Made by a program: the position numbers and the translations under genes
The notes under the pieces: generated by a model
What the model saw: the letters and a program-made list of their open reading frames with translations, nothing else
Told to the model about the DNA's origin: nothing
Databases searched by the model: none
Assembly: GCA_017625405.1 (NCBI GenBank)
Contig: JAGALB010000018.1
Coordinates: forward strand, 1-45,392
From: Ruminiclostridium sp.
GTDB lineage: Bacteria > Bacillota > Clostridia > Oscillospirales > Ruminococcaceae
Reading direction: 5' to 3'
Length of the DNA: 45,392 bases
In this document: one piece after another, positions 7,045-16,019 of the stretch
How the letters are laid out: each line of letters opens with the position of its first letter
Numbering within the stretch: the stretch's first letter is position 1

Positions 7045-8682
7045 ATGAAGAAAAGATTTTTAACAATAATCAGCACTGCTCTGTGTGCTTTTATGACTTT
7101 CGGAAGCTTTTCCGCCTGTGCACAGTCAGAAACCGTCAGCAAGGTCCGTGACCTTGTTGACGGAATTATAGATTTCAAGCTTTCACAGACAGAAAGCAGC
7201 TCGGTTCAGGAATGGATTGACGGAAAGCTCTCGGAAAATGCAGGAATGTCGGGAGAATGGTACGTATTCGGTTTAAGCAGATACGACGAATATGATTTCT
7301 CGGCGTATAATGCCGCTCTGAATGAATACCTTTCAGAAAAGGAAGTGCGTTCAGCTTCCTCAAGACTGAAATTCGCCATTGTTCTCGCCTGCACAGAAAG
7401 CGGTAACAGCTATATACAGACGGCACTTGACAGCTCCGTTGGCGGTCAGGGTGTGATGAGCTTCATCTATGGTCTGCATATGTTTGGCAACGGTTATTCA
7501 AGCAGCACAACAACTGCGGAAGAAACAATAAAAGGCTTGCTTGCTCTGAGAAAAAACGACGGCGGCTGGGCAGTCACAGGCGATACCGCTGAAACAGACG
7601 CAACTGCCATGGCGGTACAGGCGCTTGCACCTTATTATGATTCCGACAATTCCGTAAAGGAAGCTGTTGACACTGCCCTTTCCCTGCTTTCTGAAAGACA
7701 GATGGAAAACGGAGTTTTTGCAAGCTACGGAGTACCCAACCCCGAAAGCACAGGACAGGTTCTTCTGGCTCTTACAAGTATGGGTATTGACCCGCAGGCA
7801 GATGAAAGATTCATAAAAAACGGAAATACACTTATTGACGGAATTGAACTTTTCAGAAACGAAGACGGAAGCTTCCGCCATGAAATTGACGGCACATTCA
7901 ACGAAAGCGCAACCGTTCAGACCTTTTACTGTCTTGTTTCATATCTGAGATTTTCAGAAGGCAAAACACCGCTTTATGTTCTTGAAAAAGACACCGCTTC
8001 CGATACGCCTCTGGAAGAAGCGCCCTCTGTTACGGAAACGCAAGAAGCACAGCCCACTGCGGAAGAGGAACTGCCTCAGGAAGCGGAAGTCACTACGCAA
8101 AAAGGAAGCTACAAGCCTGTCGTATGTCTTATAATTGCAGGCGCAGGTGTAATTTCAATAATAGTTCTGGTAATTCTCAAAAAGGCAAAAAGGCAGAATA
8201 TAATCGCCGCCGCTGTAATAACTGCGGCAGGAATTATCTTTGTGCTTGTTACGGATTTCAGCAGTGCTGACAGCTATTACGGCAAGGTTACCGTCAAAAC
8301 AAATCCTGTCGGAACGGTGACTCTTTCCGTGCGATGTGATACGGTCGTCGGTAAAAGCGATGCTGAATATATACCTGATGACGGAATTATCGTTACAGAC
8401 GAATTTCAGATAGAACAGGGCGAAACTGCTTTTGATATTCTTGTGGAAGCTGCTAAGAAGCACAGCATCCAACTGGATTATTCGGGAGCTTCAGATACCG
8501 TTTATATTGTAGGTATAAACCACCTTTATGAATTTGATTTCGGCGATTTGTCAGGCTGGATGTATACAGTAAATGACGAAAAGCCCTCGGTAGGATGCGA
8601 CGGATATACACTTTCCGACGGCGACAGGGTGGATTTTGTCTATACCTGTGAAATGGGAAATGATTTACAATTAAAGGAGTGA
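7045..8682 (+). CDS. Transcobalamin-like toroid plus DUF4430 protein
   Basis: This 545-aa protein starts at ATG 7045, one base after the previous stop. It has an exported N-terminus (FGSFSACAQ; possibly a lipobox-like Cys), then an alpha/alpha toroid of the squalene-cyclase / prenyltransferase type (about 60-310, with repeats such as GGWAVTGDTAETDATAMAVQAL and STGQVLLALTSMGI). An acidic linker leads to two membrane segments (about 358-375 and 388-405), and a C-terminal DUF4430 domain (about 420-545: FDILVEAAKKH, LSGWMYTVND, DGDRVDFVYTCE). Toroid plus DUF4430 is the layout of eukaryotic intrinsic factor and transcobalamin. A two-pass hairpin would leave both domains outside. Role: B12 capture, inferred from riboswitch and ECF context. 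Confidence 0.82.
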   Translation: MKKRFLTIISTALCAFMTFGSFSACAQSETVSKVRDLVDGIIDFKLSQTESSSVQEWIDGKLSENAGMSGEWYVFGLSRYDEYDFSAYNAALNEYLSEKEVRSASSRLKFAIVLACTESGNSYIQTALDSSVGGQGVMSFIYGLHMFGNGYSSSTTTAEETIKGLLALRKNDGGWAVTGDTAETDATAMAVQALAPYYDSDNSVKEAVDTALSLLSERQMENGVFASYGVPNPESTGQVLLALTSMGIDPQADERFIKNGNTLIDGIELFRNEDGSFRHEIDGTFNESATVQTFYCLVSYLRFSEGKTPLYVLEKDTASDTPLEEAPSVTETQEAQPTAEEELPQEAEVTTQKGSYKPVVCLIIAGAGVISIIVLVILKKAKRQNIIAAAVITAAGIIFVLVTDFSSADSYYGKVTVKTNPVGTVTLSVRCDTVVGKSDAEYIPDDGIIVTDEFQIEQGETAFDILVEAAKKHSIQLDYSGASDTVYIVGINHLYEFDFGDLSGWMYTVNDEKPSVGCDGYTLSDGDRVDFVYTCEMGNDLQLKE

Positions 8683-8687
8683 GTAAA

Positions 8688-9560
8688 ATGGGAGCAATTG
8701 ACAGAATCAATCCTGTGGCGGCGGCAGTTTATTTTCTTGCTGCGGCAGGCATTGCCATGTTCAGTATGAATCCTGTTATACTCTCCCTTTCCCTTTCGGG
8801 TGCTGTCTGCTTTTTCTTTATTAAAAGCAGAAGCACCGGTATAAAAAGTCATCTTTATTCCTTGCTTTTGTTTATCGTAATGGCGCTTATAAACCCATTC
8901 GTAAATCATAACGGTGTAACCGTACTGTTTATAATGAATGACAACCCCATAACGCTGGAAGCGCTTATTTACGGAATTGCCGCTTCTGCCATGATAATTT
9001 CAGTGCTGTACTGGTTCAGAAGCTTTACGGAAATAATGACCAGCGACAAGCTGCTTTATATATTCGGAAGGCTGTCGCCAAAGCTTGCGCTGATACTCTC
9101 GATGGCACTGAGATTTGTACCGATGTTCGGCAATCAGCTTTATAAAACCGAGCAGGCACAGAAGGCCGCAGGACTTTATAAGGAGGATAATATTGCAGAT
9201 ACCTTCAAGGGAAAAACCGATATTTTCAGTATCATAATTACCTGGGGACTTGAAAACGGAATAATCACCGCAGACAGCATGACCGCAAGAGGTTACGGCT
9301 GTGCACGCAGGACAAGCTTTTCACTTTTCCGCTGGCGAAAGGGCGATTTTATATTCCTTGCAATAACCGCTGCGTTGTTTGCGGCTTCTCTATGGGGAAC
9401 TATGGCGGCGGATTTTGCCTATTACCCTGCCATAGCATTTTCAGAAGCGGATTATCGCACGGTCACAGGCTTCACTTCTTACGGACTTCTTGTCTTTCTC
9501 CCTTCAATTTTCGAAATAAAGGAGGCTTTACGGTGGAAATATTTAAAATCGAAAATCTGA
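8688..9560 (+). CDS. ecfT: ECF transporter transmembrane component EcfT
   Basis: This 290-aa polytopic membrane protein starts at ATG 8688 with AAAGGAG 8 bp before; a GTG at 8679 overlaps the ribosome site. It has several hydrophobic helices and the two short Ala-Arg-Gly type coupling signatures: MALRFVPMF and TADSMTARGYG, used by EcfT to contact the ATPases. It is preceded by the toroid gene (5-bp gap) and overlaps the ATPase gene by 28 bp. It acts in the membrane as the scaffold linking S component and ATPases. Confidence 0.9.
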   Translation: MGAIDRINPVAAAVYFLAAAGIAMFSMNPVILSLSLSGAVCFFFIKSRSTGIKSHLYSLLLFIVMALINPFVNHNGVTVLFIMNDNPITLEALIYGIAASAMIISVLYWFRSFTEIMTSDKLLYIFGRLSPKLALILSMALRFVPMFGNQLYKTEQAQKAAGLYKEDNIADTFKGKTDIFSIIITWGLENGIITADSMTARGYGCARRTSFSLFRWRKGDFIFLAITAALFAASLWGTMAADFAYYPAIAFSEADYRTVTGFTSYGLLVFLPSIFEIKEALRWKYLKSKI

Positions 9561-11170
9561 ATTTTACCTATCCCTTATGTAAGGAAAAGGCTGTCAGCAA
9601 TATTTCCTTTTCCGTAAACGAGGGAGAATTCATTACTATATGCGGTGCAACAGGCAGCGGTAAATCCACCCTGCTCCGCCTGCTGAAAAAGGAGCTTTCT
9701 CCCCTTGGAGAAAAATCAGGAGCTATCCTCTTCTGCGGAAAGGATATCGAACAGTGGGAGCAAAGGGATTCCGCCTCGCTGATAGGTTTTGTAATGCAAA
9801 AACCCGAGCAGCAGATAGTAACCGACAAGGTATGGCACGAGCTTGCATTCGGCCTGGAAAACCTGGGCATCCCTGCTGAAACAATTCGCAGCAGAACTGC
9901 AGAAATGGCTTCATATTTCGGTATAGAAAAATGGTTTGAAAAAAGCACCTCTGCCCTGTCAGGCGGTCAGAAGCAGCTGCTCAACTTAGCTTCGGTAATG
10001 GTTATGCAGCCCAAGGTGCTGATTCTTGACGAGCCTACCGCACAGCTTGACCCTATTGCCGCTTCGGAGTTCATTTCCACCCTGAAAAAACTCAACAGCG
10101 AGCTGGGACTTACAGTAATAATAGCCGAACACAGGCTTGAAGATGTCATTCCTGTAAGCGACAGGCTCATGGTTATGGAAAAAGGCGCTGTTACAGGTTT
10201 TGATACACCTTCGGAAGTAATTGCTGCGCTCTCGGGGGAAAGCATTGTGCTTAACGCAATGCCTGCCTCGGCTCGTCTTTTCCACAAGCTTTCAGGAAAC
10301 GGAAAATGTCCTCTTGATATACGTGAAGGCAGAGAGTTTATCCGCAACAATTACCACAACCGCATGCGCACCTTAAACAAAGAAGAATATATACATAATA
10401 AAGAAAAGGCGCTCTCCTTTTCCGAAGTTTTTTTCCGCTATGAACGCAATTCACCCGATGTACTTGACGGTCTTAATCTTGACATTTACAAAAACGAGGT
10501 TTACTGTATCCTGGGCGGAAACGGCTCAGGAAAAACCACCGCATTATGTGCGGCGGCTGACCTTATAAAAATATACAGCGGTAAAATCACCGTTTTCGGC
10601 AAGGAAATCAGAAAATACAGAAATCAGACCCTTTACAATGAATGCGTGGCAATGCTTCCTCAGGATGTGCAGACAATGTTCCTCAGAAACACCGTCGGCG
10701 AAGAACTTAAGAATGCCGCTGAAGCGGTAAAGCTGCTCCCTGTAAGCATTGAACATCTGTACGACAAGCACCCTTATGACCTTTCGGGCGGTGAACAGCA
10801 GCTTGTTGCTCTTGCAAAGGTTCTTTCAACAAAACCAAAACTTTTACTTATGGATGAGCCTGCAAAGGGACTTGATGCAAACGCAAGACTCGGACTTGTG
10901 AAAGTTATTCACAAACTGAAAGCTGAGGGAATCACAGTAGTGATTGTAACTCATGACCCGGAATTTTCCGCAATGTGCGCCGACAGATGCGGTCTTTTCT
11001 TCAGAGGAAATATAGTTTCTGAGGGCACGCCTACTGAATTCTTCTCACAGAACAGCTTCTACACTACTGCAGGAATCCGCATGACAAAGGGGTACTATGA
11101 AAATGCGGTTACTGTTGATGACATTGCCGCCTTATGCCACGAAAACGGCAGAAAGGACGGTAAAGCATGA
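9533..11170 (+). CDS. ecfA: Fused EcfA-EcfA' ATPase
   Basis: This 545-aa protein starts at GTG 9533, with AAAGGAGG just upstream; upstream in-frame codons lie inside ecfT. It contains two complete ABC ATPase halves: Walker A GATGSGKST (about 38-46) and GGNGSGKTT (about 327), signatures LSGGQ (about 141) and LSGGEQ (about 416), Walker B VLILDEP and LLLMDEPAKG. Most ECF systems use separate EcfA and EcfA' chains; here they are one polypeptide. It powers import through EcfT. It overlaps the S-component start by 4 bp (ATGA). A dedicated (group I-like) operon arrangement is suggested by the co-located S gene. Confidence 0.92.
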   Translation: MEIFKIENLNFTYPLCKEKAVSNISFSVNEGEFITICGATGSGKSTLLRLLKKELSPLGEKSGAILFCGKDIEQWEQRDSASLIGFVMQKPEQQIVTDKVWHELAFGLENLGIPAETIRSRTAEMASYFGIEKWFEKSTSALSGGQKQLLNLASVMVMQPKVLILDEPTAQLDPIAASEFISTLKKLNSELGLTVIIAEHRLEDVIPVSDRLMVMEKGAVTGFDTPSEVIAALSGESIVLNAMPASARLFHKLSGNGKCPLDIREGREFIRNNYHNRMRTLNKEEYIHNKEKALSFSEVFFRYERNSPDVLDGLNLDIYKNEVYCILGGNGSGKTTALCAAADLIKIYSGKITVFGKEIRKYRNQTLYNECVAMLPQDVQTMFLRNTVGEELKNAAEAVKLLPVSIEHLYDKHPYDLSGGEQQLVALAKVLSTKPKLLLMDEPAKGLDANARLGLVKVIHKLKAEGITVVIVTHDPEFSAMCADRCGLFFRGNIVSEGTPTEFFSQNSFYTTAGIRMTKGYYENAVTVDDIAALCHENGRKDGKA

Positions 11171-11853
11171 ACGTCATAAAAAACAGGAATATACGCAATG
11201 CCCTGAAAATCATCGTTCCCTTTGTGATTATTCCTCTGCTTGCCGCTCTTGGCAGTGCTGCAATGTTTGAAAAAAGACATATCATCATTTCCCTTGCAGC
11301 AGCTGCTTTCAGTCTGCTTCTTTTTTCCGCAGGCTTTGAAAGAAAAGCAACAGGCGGGAGGCGTATGGTTATTGTGGCAATAATGATTGCCCTTTGTATT
11401 GTGGGCAGATTCATTCCATTTTTCAAACCTGTCACCGCAATTTCGATAATTACCGCTATTTATCTCGGAGGAGAAGCGGGATTTCTCACAGGCTCTCTTG
11501 CGGCATTCCTTTCAAATTTCTATTTCGGTCAAGGTCCCTGGACAGCATTCCAGATGCTTGCGTGGGGGCTTACAGGCCTTATAGCAGGTTATCTTGCCGA
11601 ACCGCTTAAACGCCATAAATTACTGCTGCTTATTTACGGCGCTTTTTCGGGTGTTATCTATTCATTTGTCATGGACGTGTGGACAGTACTATGGTATAAC
11701 GGCGGCTTCGACGGTACGCTTTTTCTTTCAGCGGTGGTTTCGGCACTGCCCTTCACCGTTGTTTACGCAGTTTCCAATCTCGCCTTTCTGTGGCTTATGG
11801 CAAGACCTTTCGGTGAAAAGCTTGAAAGAATCAAAATCAAATACGGAGTTTAA
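11167..11853 (+). CDS. ECF transporter substrate-specific (S) component, probable cobalamin
   Basis: This 228-aa membrane protein has about six hydrophobic segments and the S-component stretch FLSNFYFGQGPWTAFQMLAWG, plus the helix-1/2 region with FIPFFKPVTA. It confers substrate choice. The B12 riboswitch at the head of the operon and the transcobalamin-like gene point to cobalamin or a precursor corrinoid; CbrT-type S components are the known analog. Substrate assignment is by context. It is the last gene before a strong terminator. Confidence 0.82.
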   Translation: MNVIKNRNIRNALKIIVPFVIIPLLAALGSAAMFEKRHIIISLAAAAFSLLLFSAGFERKATGGRRMVIVAIMIALCIVGRFIPFFKPVTAISIITAIYLGGEAGFLTGSLAAFLSNFYFGQGPWTAFQMLAWGLTGLIAGYLAEPLKRHKLLLLIYGAFSGVIYSFVMDVWTVLWYNGGFDGTLFLSAVVSALPFTVVYAVSNLAFLWLMARPFGEKLERIKIKYGV

Positions 11854-11886
11854 AAAGACCTGCGACAGCACTTCGCAGGTCTTTTT
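11852..11886 (+). terminator. Terminator of cobalamin operon
   Basis: AAAAAGACCTGCGA and TTCGCAGGTCTTTTT form a strong stem around CAGCAC, ending in a T-tract. The hairpin begins within the stop codon. Confidence 0.9.
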
Positions 11887-11949
11887 GTCTGAAAAATAGC
11901 ATTATTGTGCCAATGTTCATATTTGATGAATTTTTTACCGCATTTATAC

Positions 11950-11977
11950 TTGAAAATTTGAAAGTTTGTGATATAAT
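11950..11977 (+). promoter_or_regulatory. Promoter of GH74-type gene
   Basis: TTGAAA (11950-11955) and TATAAT (11972-11977) have a 16-bp spacer, 33 bp before ATG 12011. Confidence 0.7.
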
Positions 11978-12010
11978 GGTAGCAGTATAATTTTTACGGA
12001 GGAATATCTG

Positions 12011-14209
12011 ATGTTAAAAAAGAAAATTTCTGTTGTTATGGCTGCAGTGATGTGCCTTACCTGTCTTGCAGGCTGTAACAGTGATGTTGCAGCAACCGAC
12101 AGCACTACCGCAGCTGACGCTCAGCTTCCCGCAGGTGAAGTTACCGGGGAATTATCAGGCGGCGTGGACGGCTGGACTTACGGTCAGGTTGCAATGGGCG
12201 GCGGCGGATTCGTAACGGGCGTTTTTTCGACCTGCGAAGAAAACGTTTACTATGCCCGTACAGACGTAGGCGGAGCATACCGCTGGAACGAACAGGACAA
12301 GCAGTGGAAGTCGCTCAACTACTGGGTTTCGCCCGAAGATGTAGGTCTTCTCGGCATAAGCGCTATTGCTGTTGACCCTGAAAATGCCGCAAAGGTATAT
12401 ATGCTGGCAGGCACCGAATATTTCAGTGGCGGAAAGACCTGTATCCTTATTTCTGAAAATTACGGCGAAAGCTTTGATGTAGTCGAGCTTACCGATATGA
12501 TAAAGGTTCACGGCAACGGAATGGGCAGAGGCAACGGCGAAAGACTCGCCATTGACCCCAACAACAAGGAAACCATTCTTGCAGGCGGATGCTCAAGCGG
12601 TATCATACGCAGCACCGACGGCGGCAGAACCTGGACTCAGACAGATTTCCCCGTAAAGGGCACAACTAACGGAAACGGCGTCAACATTATCGTATTCGAC
12701 CCCAATACAGAAGGTCTTGTATATGCAGCCGCTTCCCAGACAAGCGAAAATCTCTTTGTTTCAAAGGACAGCGGTGCTACATGGACTGCTCTCGGCTGGA
12801 ATCCCGACCTTATGCCTCAGCGTATCAAGCTGGACTCCAAGGGCAGCCTCTATGTTGTCTGCGGTGATAAGGAAGGCCCCTGGAATCAGTCAAAGGGCGC
12901 TGTTTACAAATATGACCCTGCTTCCGGTACAGCTGAAAATATCGCTCCTACCGAAAATCCCTTCGGCGATATTGTAATTGACCCTACCGACGAAAACAAA
13001 ATGGTGCTTGTCACAACACAGACATGGGTTCAGCAGCCTAACGGCTCATGGGGCGATACCTTCTTCACAACCACCGACGGCGGTGCTAACTGGACTGATA
13101 TAATCAGCAAAATGACAATGTCCACAAACGATATACCCTGGATTGAAGACTGCGCTATGCACTGGTGCTGCTCGCTGTCCATGAATCCTTTCGACACCGA
13201 TGAAATCATGGTTACAAGCGGTAACGGCATATTCGCCTGCGACAACATTTTTGACGAAGCACCCGCTTTCTATTTTAACTCTAACGGTATTGAAGAAACA
13301 GTACCTATGGATATTATCACTCTTCCCGACTATCCTCTTGTTACAGCGGTTATGGACTATGACGGATTCGTTCACGAGGATATTTCCAAGCATCCTCAGC
13401 GTCATCAGGACAAAATCGGCTCTACAACAAGTATTACAATTGCTGCACAGAACAGGGATTACTGGGCTAAGGTAGGCGGAAATGACAGCACACAGATGTT
13501 AAGCATTTCCACTGATGGCGGCAAAACCTGGTCAGCTGCAAGAAGAAAGCCTGAAAAGGGCAAGAACTACTATCAGGGCTGTGTTGCTTTCAACGCTGAC
13601 GGCAGCAGACTTATCTGGCTTCCCTCCAACTCAAGCTTTGCATTCTATACCGAAGACCTGGGCGCTTCCTGGACAAAGTGCGAAGGTCTTATGGGCAAGG
13701 ATATATACATTATAGGTGACAGCGTAAACCCTGACTACGTATACGCTTACGGCAAGGATAAGTTATATGTAAGCTCAGACGGCGGCAAGAACTTCACCAA
13801 GAAGGGAACCGACCTCTTCCTCTTTGAAGACAGAATCTGTATTGCTCCCGAAGAAGGCTGCTTCTACCTCCCCACAGGCGGCGGTCTTTATAAGACAACC
13901 GACCACGGCGAAACATTCACACAGTATGAAACCGTTGCACAGTGCAACAGCGTAGGTATAGGCAAGGCAAAGAACGAGGGCGACCCCTATGTAATCTATA
14001 TCTACGGCAACACCAAGGAAAACCAGACAATAGGCATCCACATGTCAGAAGACGACGGTGCAACCTGGACTCTTATCACCGATGAAGCTCACCAGTTCGG
14101 CGGTATGGGTAACGGCGATATGATCAACGGCGACCTTAATGTTTACGGCAGATGCTATATGACTACCGTAGGTCTTGGCGTAGTATACTGCGATAAGACC
14201 GAAAAATAA
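12011..14209 (+). CDS. GH74-type xyloglucanase/glucanase lipoprotein
   Basis: This 732-aa protein has a lipoprotein signal (TCLAGC, Cys22) and a GH74 body of two seven-bladed propellers. N-terminal hallmarks are AMGGGGFVTG and YARTDVGGAYRW, with catalytic base Asp85, and GRGNGERLAIDP. The probable general acid is Asp449 in AVMDYDGFVHEDI, aligned with the family pattern GDxGGFxHDD. At least seven Asp-box loops occur (STDGGRTW, SKDSGATW, TTDGGANW, STDGGKTW, SSDGGKNF, TTDHGETF, SEDDGATW). GH74 enzymes cleave xyloglucan or other beta-1,4-glucans; the exact substrate is not readable here. No dockerin or CBM is attached, so it acts as a cell-tethered enzyme. ATG follows ACGGAGG. Confidence 0.88.
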   Translation: MLKKKISVVMAAVMCLTCLAGCNSDVAATDSTTAADAQLPAGEVTGELSGGVDGWTYGQVAMGGGGFVTGVFSTCEENVYYARTDVGGAYRWNEQDKQWKSLNYWVSPEDVGLLGISAIAVDPENAAKVYMLAGTEYFSGGKTCILISENYGESFDVVELTDMIKVHGNGMGRGNGERLAIDPNNKETILAGGCSSGIIRSTDGGRTWTQTDFPVKGTTNGNGVNIIVFDPNTEGLVYAAASQTSENLFVSKDSGATWTALGWNPDLMPQRIKLDSKGSLYVVCGDKEGPWNQSKGAVYKYDPASGTAENIAPTENPFGDIVIDPTDENKMVLVTTQTWVQQPNGSWGDTFFTTTDGGANWTDIISKMTMSTNDIPWIEDCAMHWCCSLSMNPFDTDEIMVTSGNGIFACDNIFDEAPAFYFNSNGIEETVPMDIITLPDYPLVTAVMDYDGFVHEDISKHPQRHQDKIGSTTSITIAAQNRDYWAKVGGNDSTQMLSISTDGGKTWSAARRKPEKGKNYYQGCVAFNADGSRLIWLPSNSSFAFYTEDLGASWTKCEGLMGKDIYIIGDSVNPDYVYAYGKDKLYVSSDGGKNFTKKGTDLFLFEDRICIAPEEGCFYLPTGGGLYKTTDHGETFTQYETVAQCNSVGIGKAKNEGDPYVIYIYGNTKENQTIGIHMSEDDGATWTLITDEAHQFGGMGNGDMINGDLNVYGRCYMTTVGLGVVYCDKTEK

Positions 14210-14220
14210 GGAGCATTACA

Positions 14221-14646
14221 ATGTATTTCAACGAACTTGCAATCGGTATGAAAACTGCAATCCCTTCAACGGTTATTGAAAAAGAGGAAATGCTGGATTT
14301 TGCAAGAAAATATGATAATATTCCGCTTCATACCGATGAGGAATATGCAAAGAACACACGCTTCGGCGGTCTTATTGCACCCGGCGTAATGTCCTTTTTA
14401 TGCGTATGGGCAAAATATCTTGAAGTAGATTTTTTCGGTGAAGAGCTTATTGCAGGAATGTCCACAAAGATAGAATGGTTCAGGCCTGTTTTTCCTGCTG
14501 ATACACTCACAGCGGAAGCTGAAATCACCAATCTTACAAAAAGAAATGAACATAGCGGAATTGCCGAAGTAACAATCAATGCGTATAATCAGAACAATGA
14601 GCTTGTACTGAAGGCAACCACCGAAGCACTTTTAAAATGCAGATAA
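14221..14646 (+). CDS. MaoC-like (R)-specific enoyl-CoA hydratase family protein
   Basis: This 141-aa hot-dog-fold protein has the hydratase-2 loop YDNIPLHTDEEYA with catalytic-type Asp and His, followed by RFGGLIAPG and a C-terminal IEWFRPVFPADTL strand typical of MaoC proteins. Family members hydrate or dehydrate acyl-CoA thioesters. It starts 11 bp after the GH74 stop with AAGGAG, so it shares that message, but no metabolic link between the two is obvious. It is followed by a strong palindrome before the MFS gene. Confidence 0.85.
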   Translation: MYFNELAIGMKTAIPSTVIEKEEMLDFARKYDNIPLHTDEEYAKNTRFGGLIAPGVMSFLCVWAKYLEVDFFGEELIAGMSTKIEWFRPVFPADTLTAEAEITNLTKRNEHSGIAEVTINAYNQNNELVLKATTEALLKCR

Positions 14647-14653
14647 TCTACAT

Positions 14654-14681
14654 GGGCTGAAAAGCATATGCTTTTCAGCCC
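14654..14681. repeat. Perfect 28-bp palindrome between MaoC-like and MFS genes
   Basis: GGGCTGAAAAGCAT is followed directly by its reverse complement ATGCTTTTCAGCCC. No T-tract follows, so it may be a weak terminator, an RNA-processing hairpin or an operator; which one is not decided by sequence. Confidence 0.75.
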
Positions 14682-14703
14682 GTGTTATGCGAAGGATTCA
14701 TTT

Positions 14704-15858
14704 ATGTACTTATTATTACTTGCTGTTATTTATATTGCTTTTATCAGTCTTGGTCTTCCCGACTCTCTTCTTGGCTCGGCATGGCCTACAATGCGTGTGG
14801 ATTTCGATGTTCCGATTTCGTATATGGGCATTGTATCAATGATAATCGCAGGCGGTACAATTATTTCGGGACTGATGTCCGAAAGACTGACCAAAAAATT
14901 CAGCGCAAAGGCTGTAACAACCGTAAGCGTCATACTTACAGCGATTGCCTTATACGGTTTTTCGACCGCAACTGAATTTATTCATCTCTGCCTGTGGGGT
15001 ATTCCCTACGGACTCGGTGCAGGCGCCATAGACGCAGCGCTCAATAACTATGTAGCACTTCATTATAAGTCAAAGCATATGAGCTGGCTGCACTGCTTCT
15101 GGGGTGTAGGCACTATCATAAGTCCTTATGTAATGAGCTATGCACTTACCCATTCCGTATGGATGGACGGTTATCGCACAGTTTCCTATATCCAGTTCGG
15201 AATTGCTGTAATTCTGATTCTGACACTGCCATTATGGAAAATCAACAGCAGCAAAAATGCCGCTGCGGAAAACGCACCCGTCCTCGGAGTAAGAGGCGCA
15301 TTGAAAATCAAAGGCGTACCCTCACTTCTGGTCGGCTTTTTCGCCTACTGTGCGGCAGAAGCCACAACAATGCTGTGGGCAAGCAGTTATTTTGAAGGTG
15401 TAAGAGGTGCTTCAAAGGAAGAAGCCGCAGCGCTCGGCTCTCTGTTCTTTATCGGGATTACCGCAGGCAGATTCCTGTCGGGCTTCATTACAGACAAAAT
15501 CGGCGACAACAGAATGATACGCATCGGTACAGGTGTTGCCTTGCTGGGTGCGCTTTGTATTGCCGTGCCTCTGAAAGCGGTGACAATTGCAGGCTTTATT
15601 ATAATCGGACTTGGATGTGCTCCCGTATACCCCTGTATAATCCATTCCACGCCCTATAATTTCGGTGCTGAAAATTCACAGGGCATTATCGGTATACAGA
15701 TGGCAAGCGCATATGTGGGCTCTACCTTTATGCCGCCGATTTTCGGCCTTATAGCAAACCATATCAATATTGCCTTCTTACCGCTTTATATTGCATTTTT
15801 CTTTATTCTCCTGCTTACGATGATATCAAAAACCGAAAAGCTATGTAAAAAAGACTGA
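14704..15858 (+). CDS. MFS transporter
   Basis: This 384-aa protein starts at ATG 14704 with GAAGGA upstream; a start at 14668 would lie inside the palindrome. It has about 12 hydrophobic helices. The opening SLGLPDSLLGSAWPTMR and loop SERLTKKFSAKAV after helix 2 fit the sugar/FucP-like side of the MFS superfamily, and FITDKIGDNRMIRIG matches the second-half loop. Substrate unknown; the GH74-type enzyme upstream makes an oligosaccharide possible. A terminator follows at 15901. Confidence 0.85.
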   Translation: MYLLLLAVIYIAFISLGLPDSLLGSAWPTMRVDFDVPISYMGIVSMIIAGGTIISGLMSERLTKKFSAKAVTTVSVILTAIALYGFSTATEFIHLCLWGIPYGLGAGAIDAALNNYVALHYKSKHMSWLHCFWGVGTIISPYVMSYALTHSVWMDGYRTVSYIQFGIAVILILTLPLWKINSSKNAAAENAPVLGVRGALKIKGVPSLLVGFFAYCAAEATTMLWASSYFEGVRGASKEEAAALGSLFFIGITAGRFLSGFITDKIGDNRMIRIGTGVALLGALCIAVPLKAVTIAGFIIIGLGCAPVYPCIIHSTPYNFGAENSQGIIGIQMASAYVGSTFMPPIFGLIANHINIAFLPLYIAFFFILLLTMISKTEKLCKKD

Positions 15859-15900
15859 ACAGAAGGCGGATGTCATGCGCTGATGATTACATAAACAAAA

Positions 15901-15937
15901 ACAACCTGTGAGAACGGAAATCACAGGTTGCTTTTTT
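15901..15937 (+). terminator. Terminator after MFS gene
   Basis: CAACCTGTGA and TCACAGGTTG around GAACGGAAA, followed by CTTTTTTG, 42 bp past the stop. Confidence 0.88.
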
Positions 15938-15962
15938 GTGGCCCGCAAATCACGGACAGAAT

Positions 15963-15988
15963 TTACCTCCCGACTATTGCCGGGAGGT
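15963..15988 (-). terminator. Hairpin after secreted-protein gene
   Basis: ACCTCCCG and CGGGAGGT form an 8-bp stem about 30 bp past the stop of the minus-strand gene at 16020. There is no clear T-tract, so it may stabilise the 3' end rather than terminate. Confidence 0.4.
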
Positions 15989-16019
15989 GAATGAGAAAAG
16001 ATATATGCGTTATGAAGGA

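Noticed and set aside
14668-14703. Longer N-terminus for the MFS transporter from 14668
   Set aside because: The extra codons lie within the 28-bp palindrome and lack a ribosome site; ATG 14704 has one and opens directly with helix 1.
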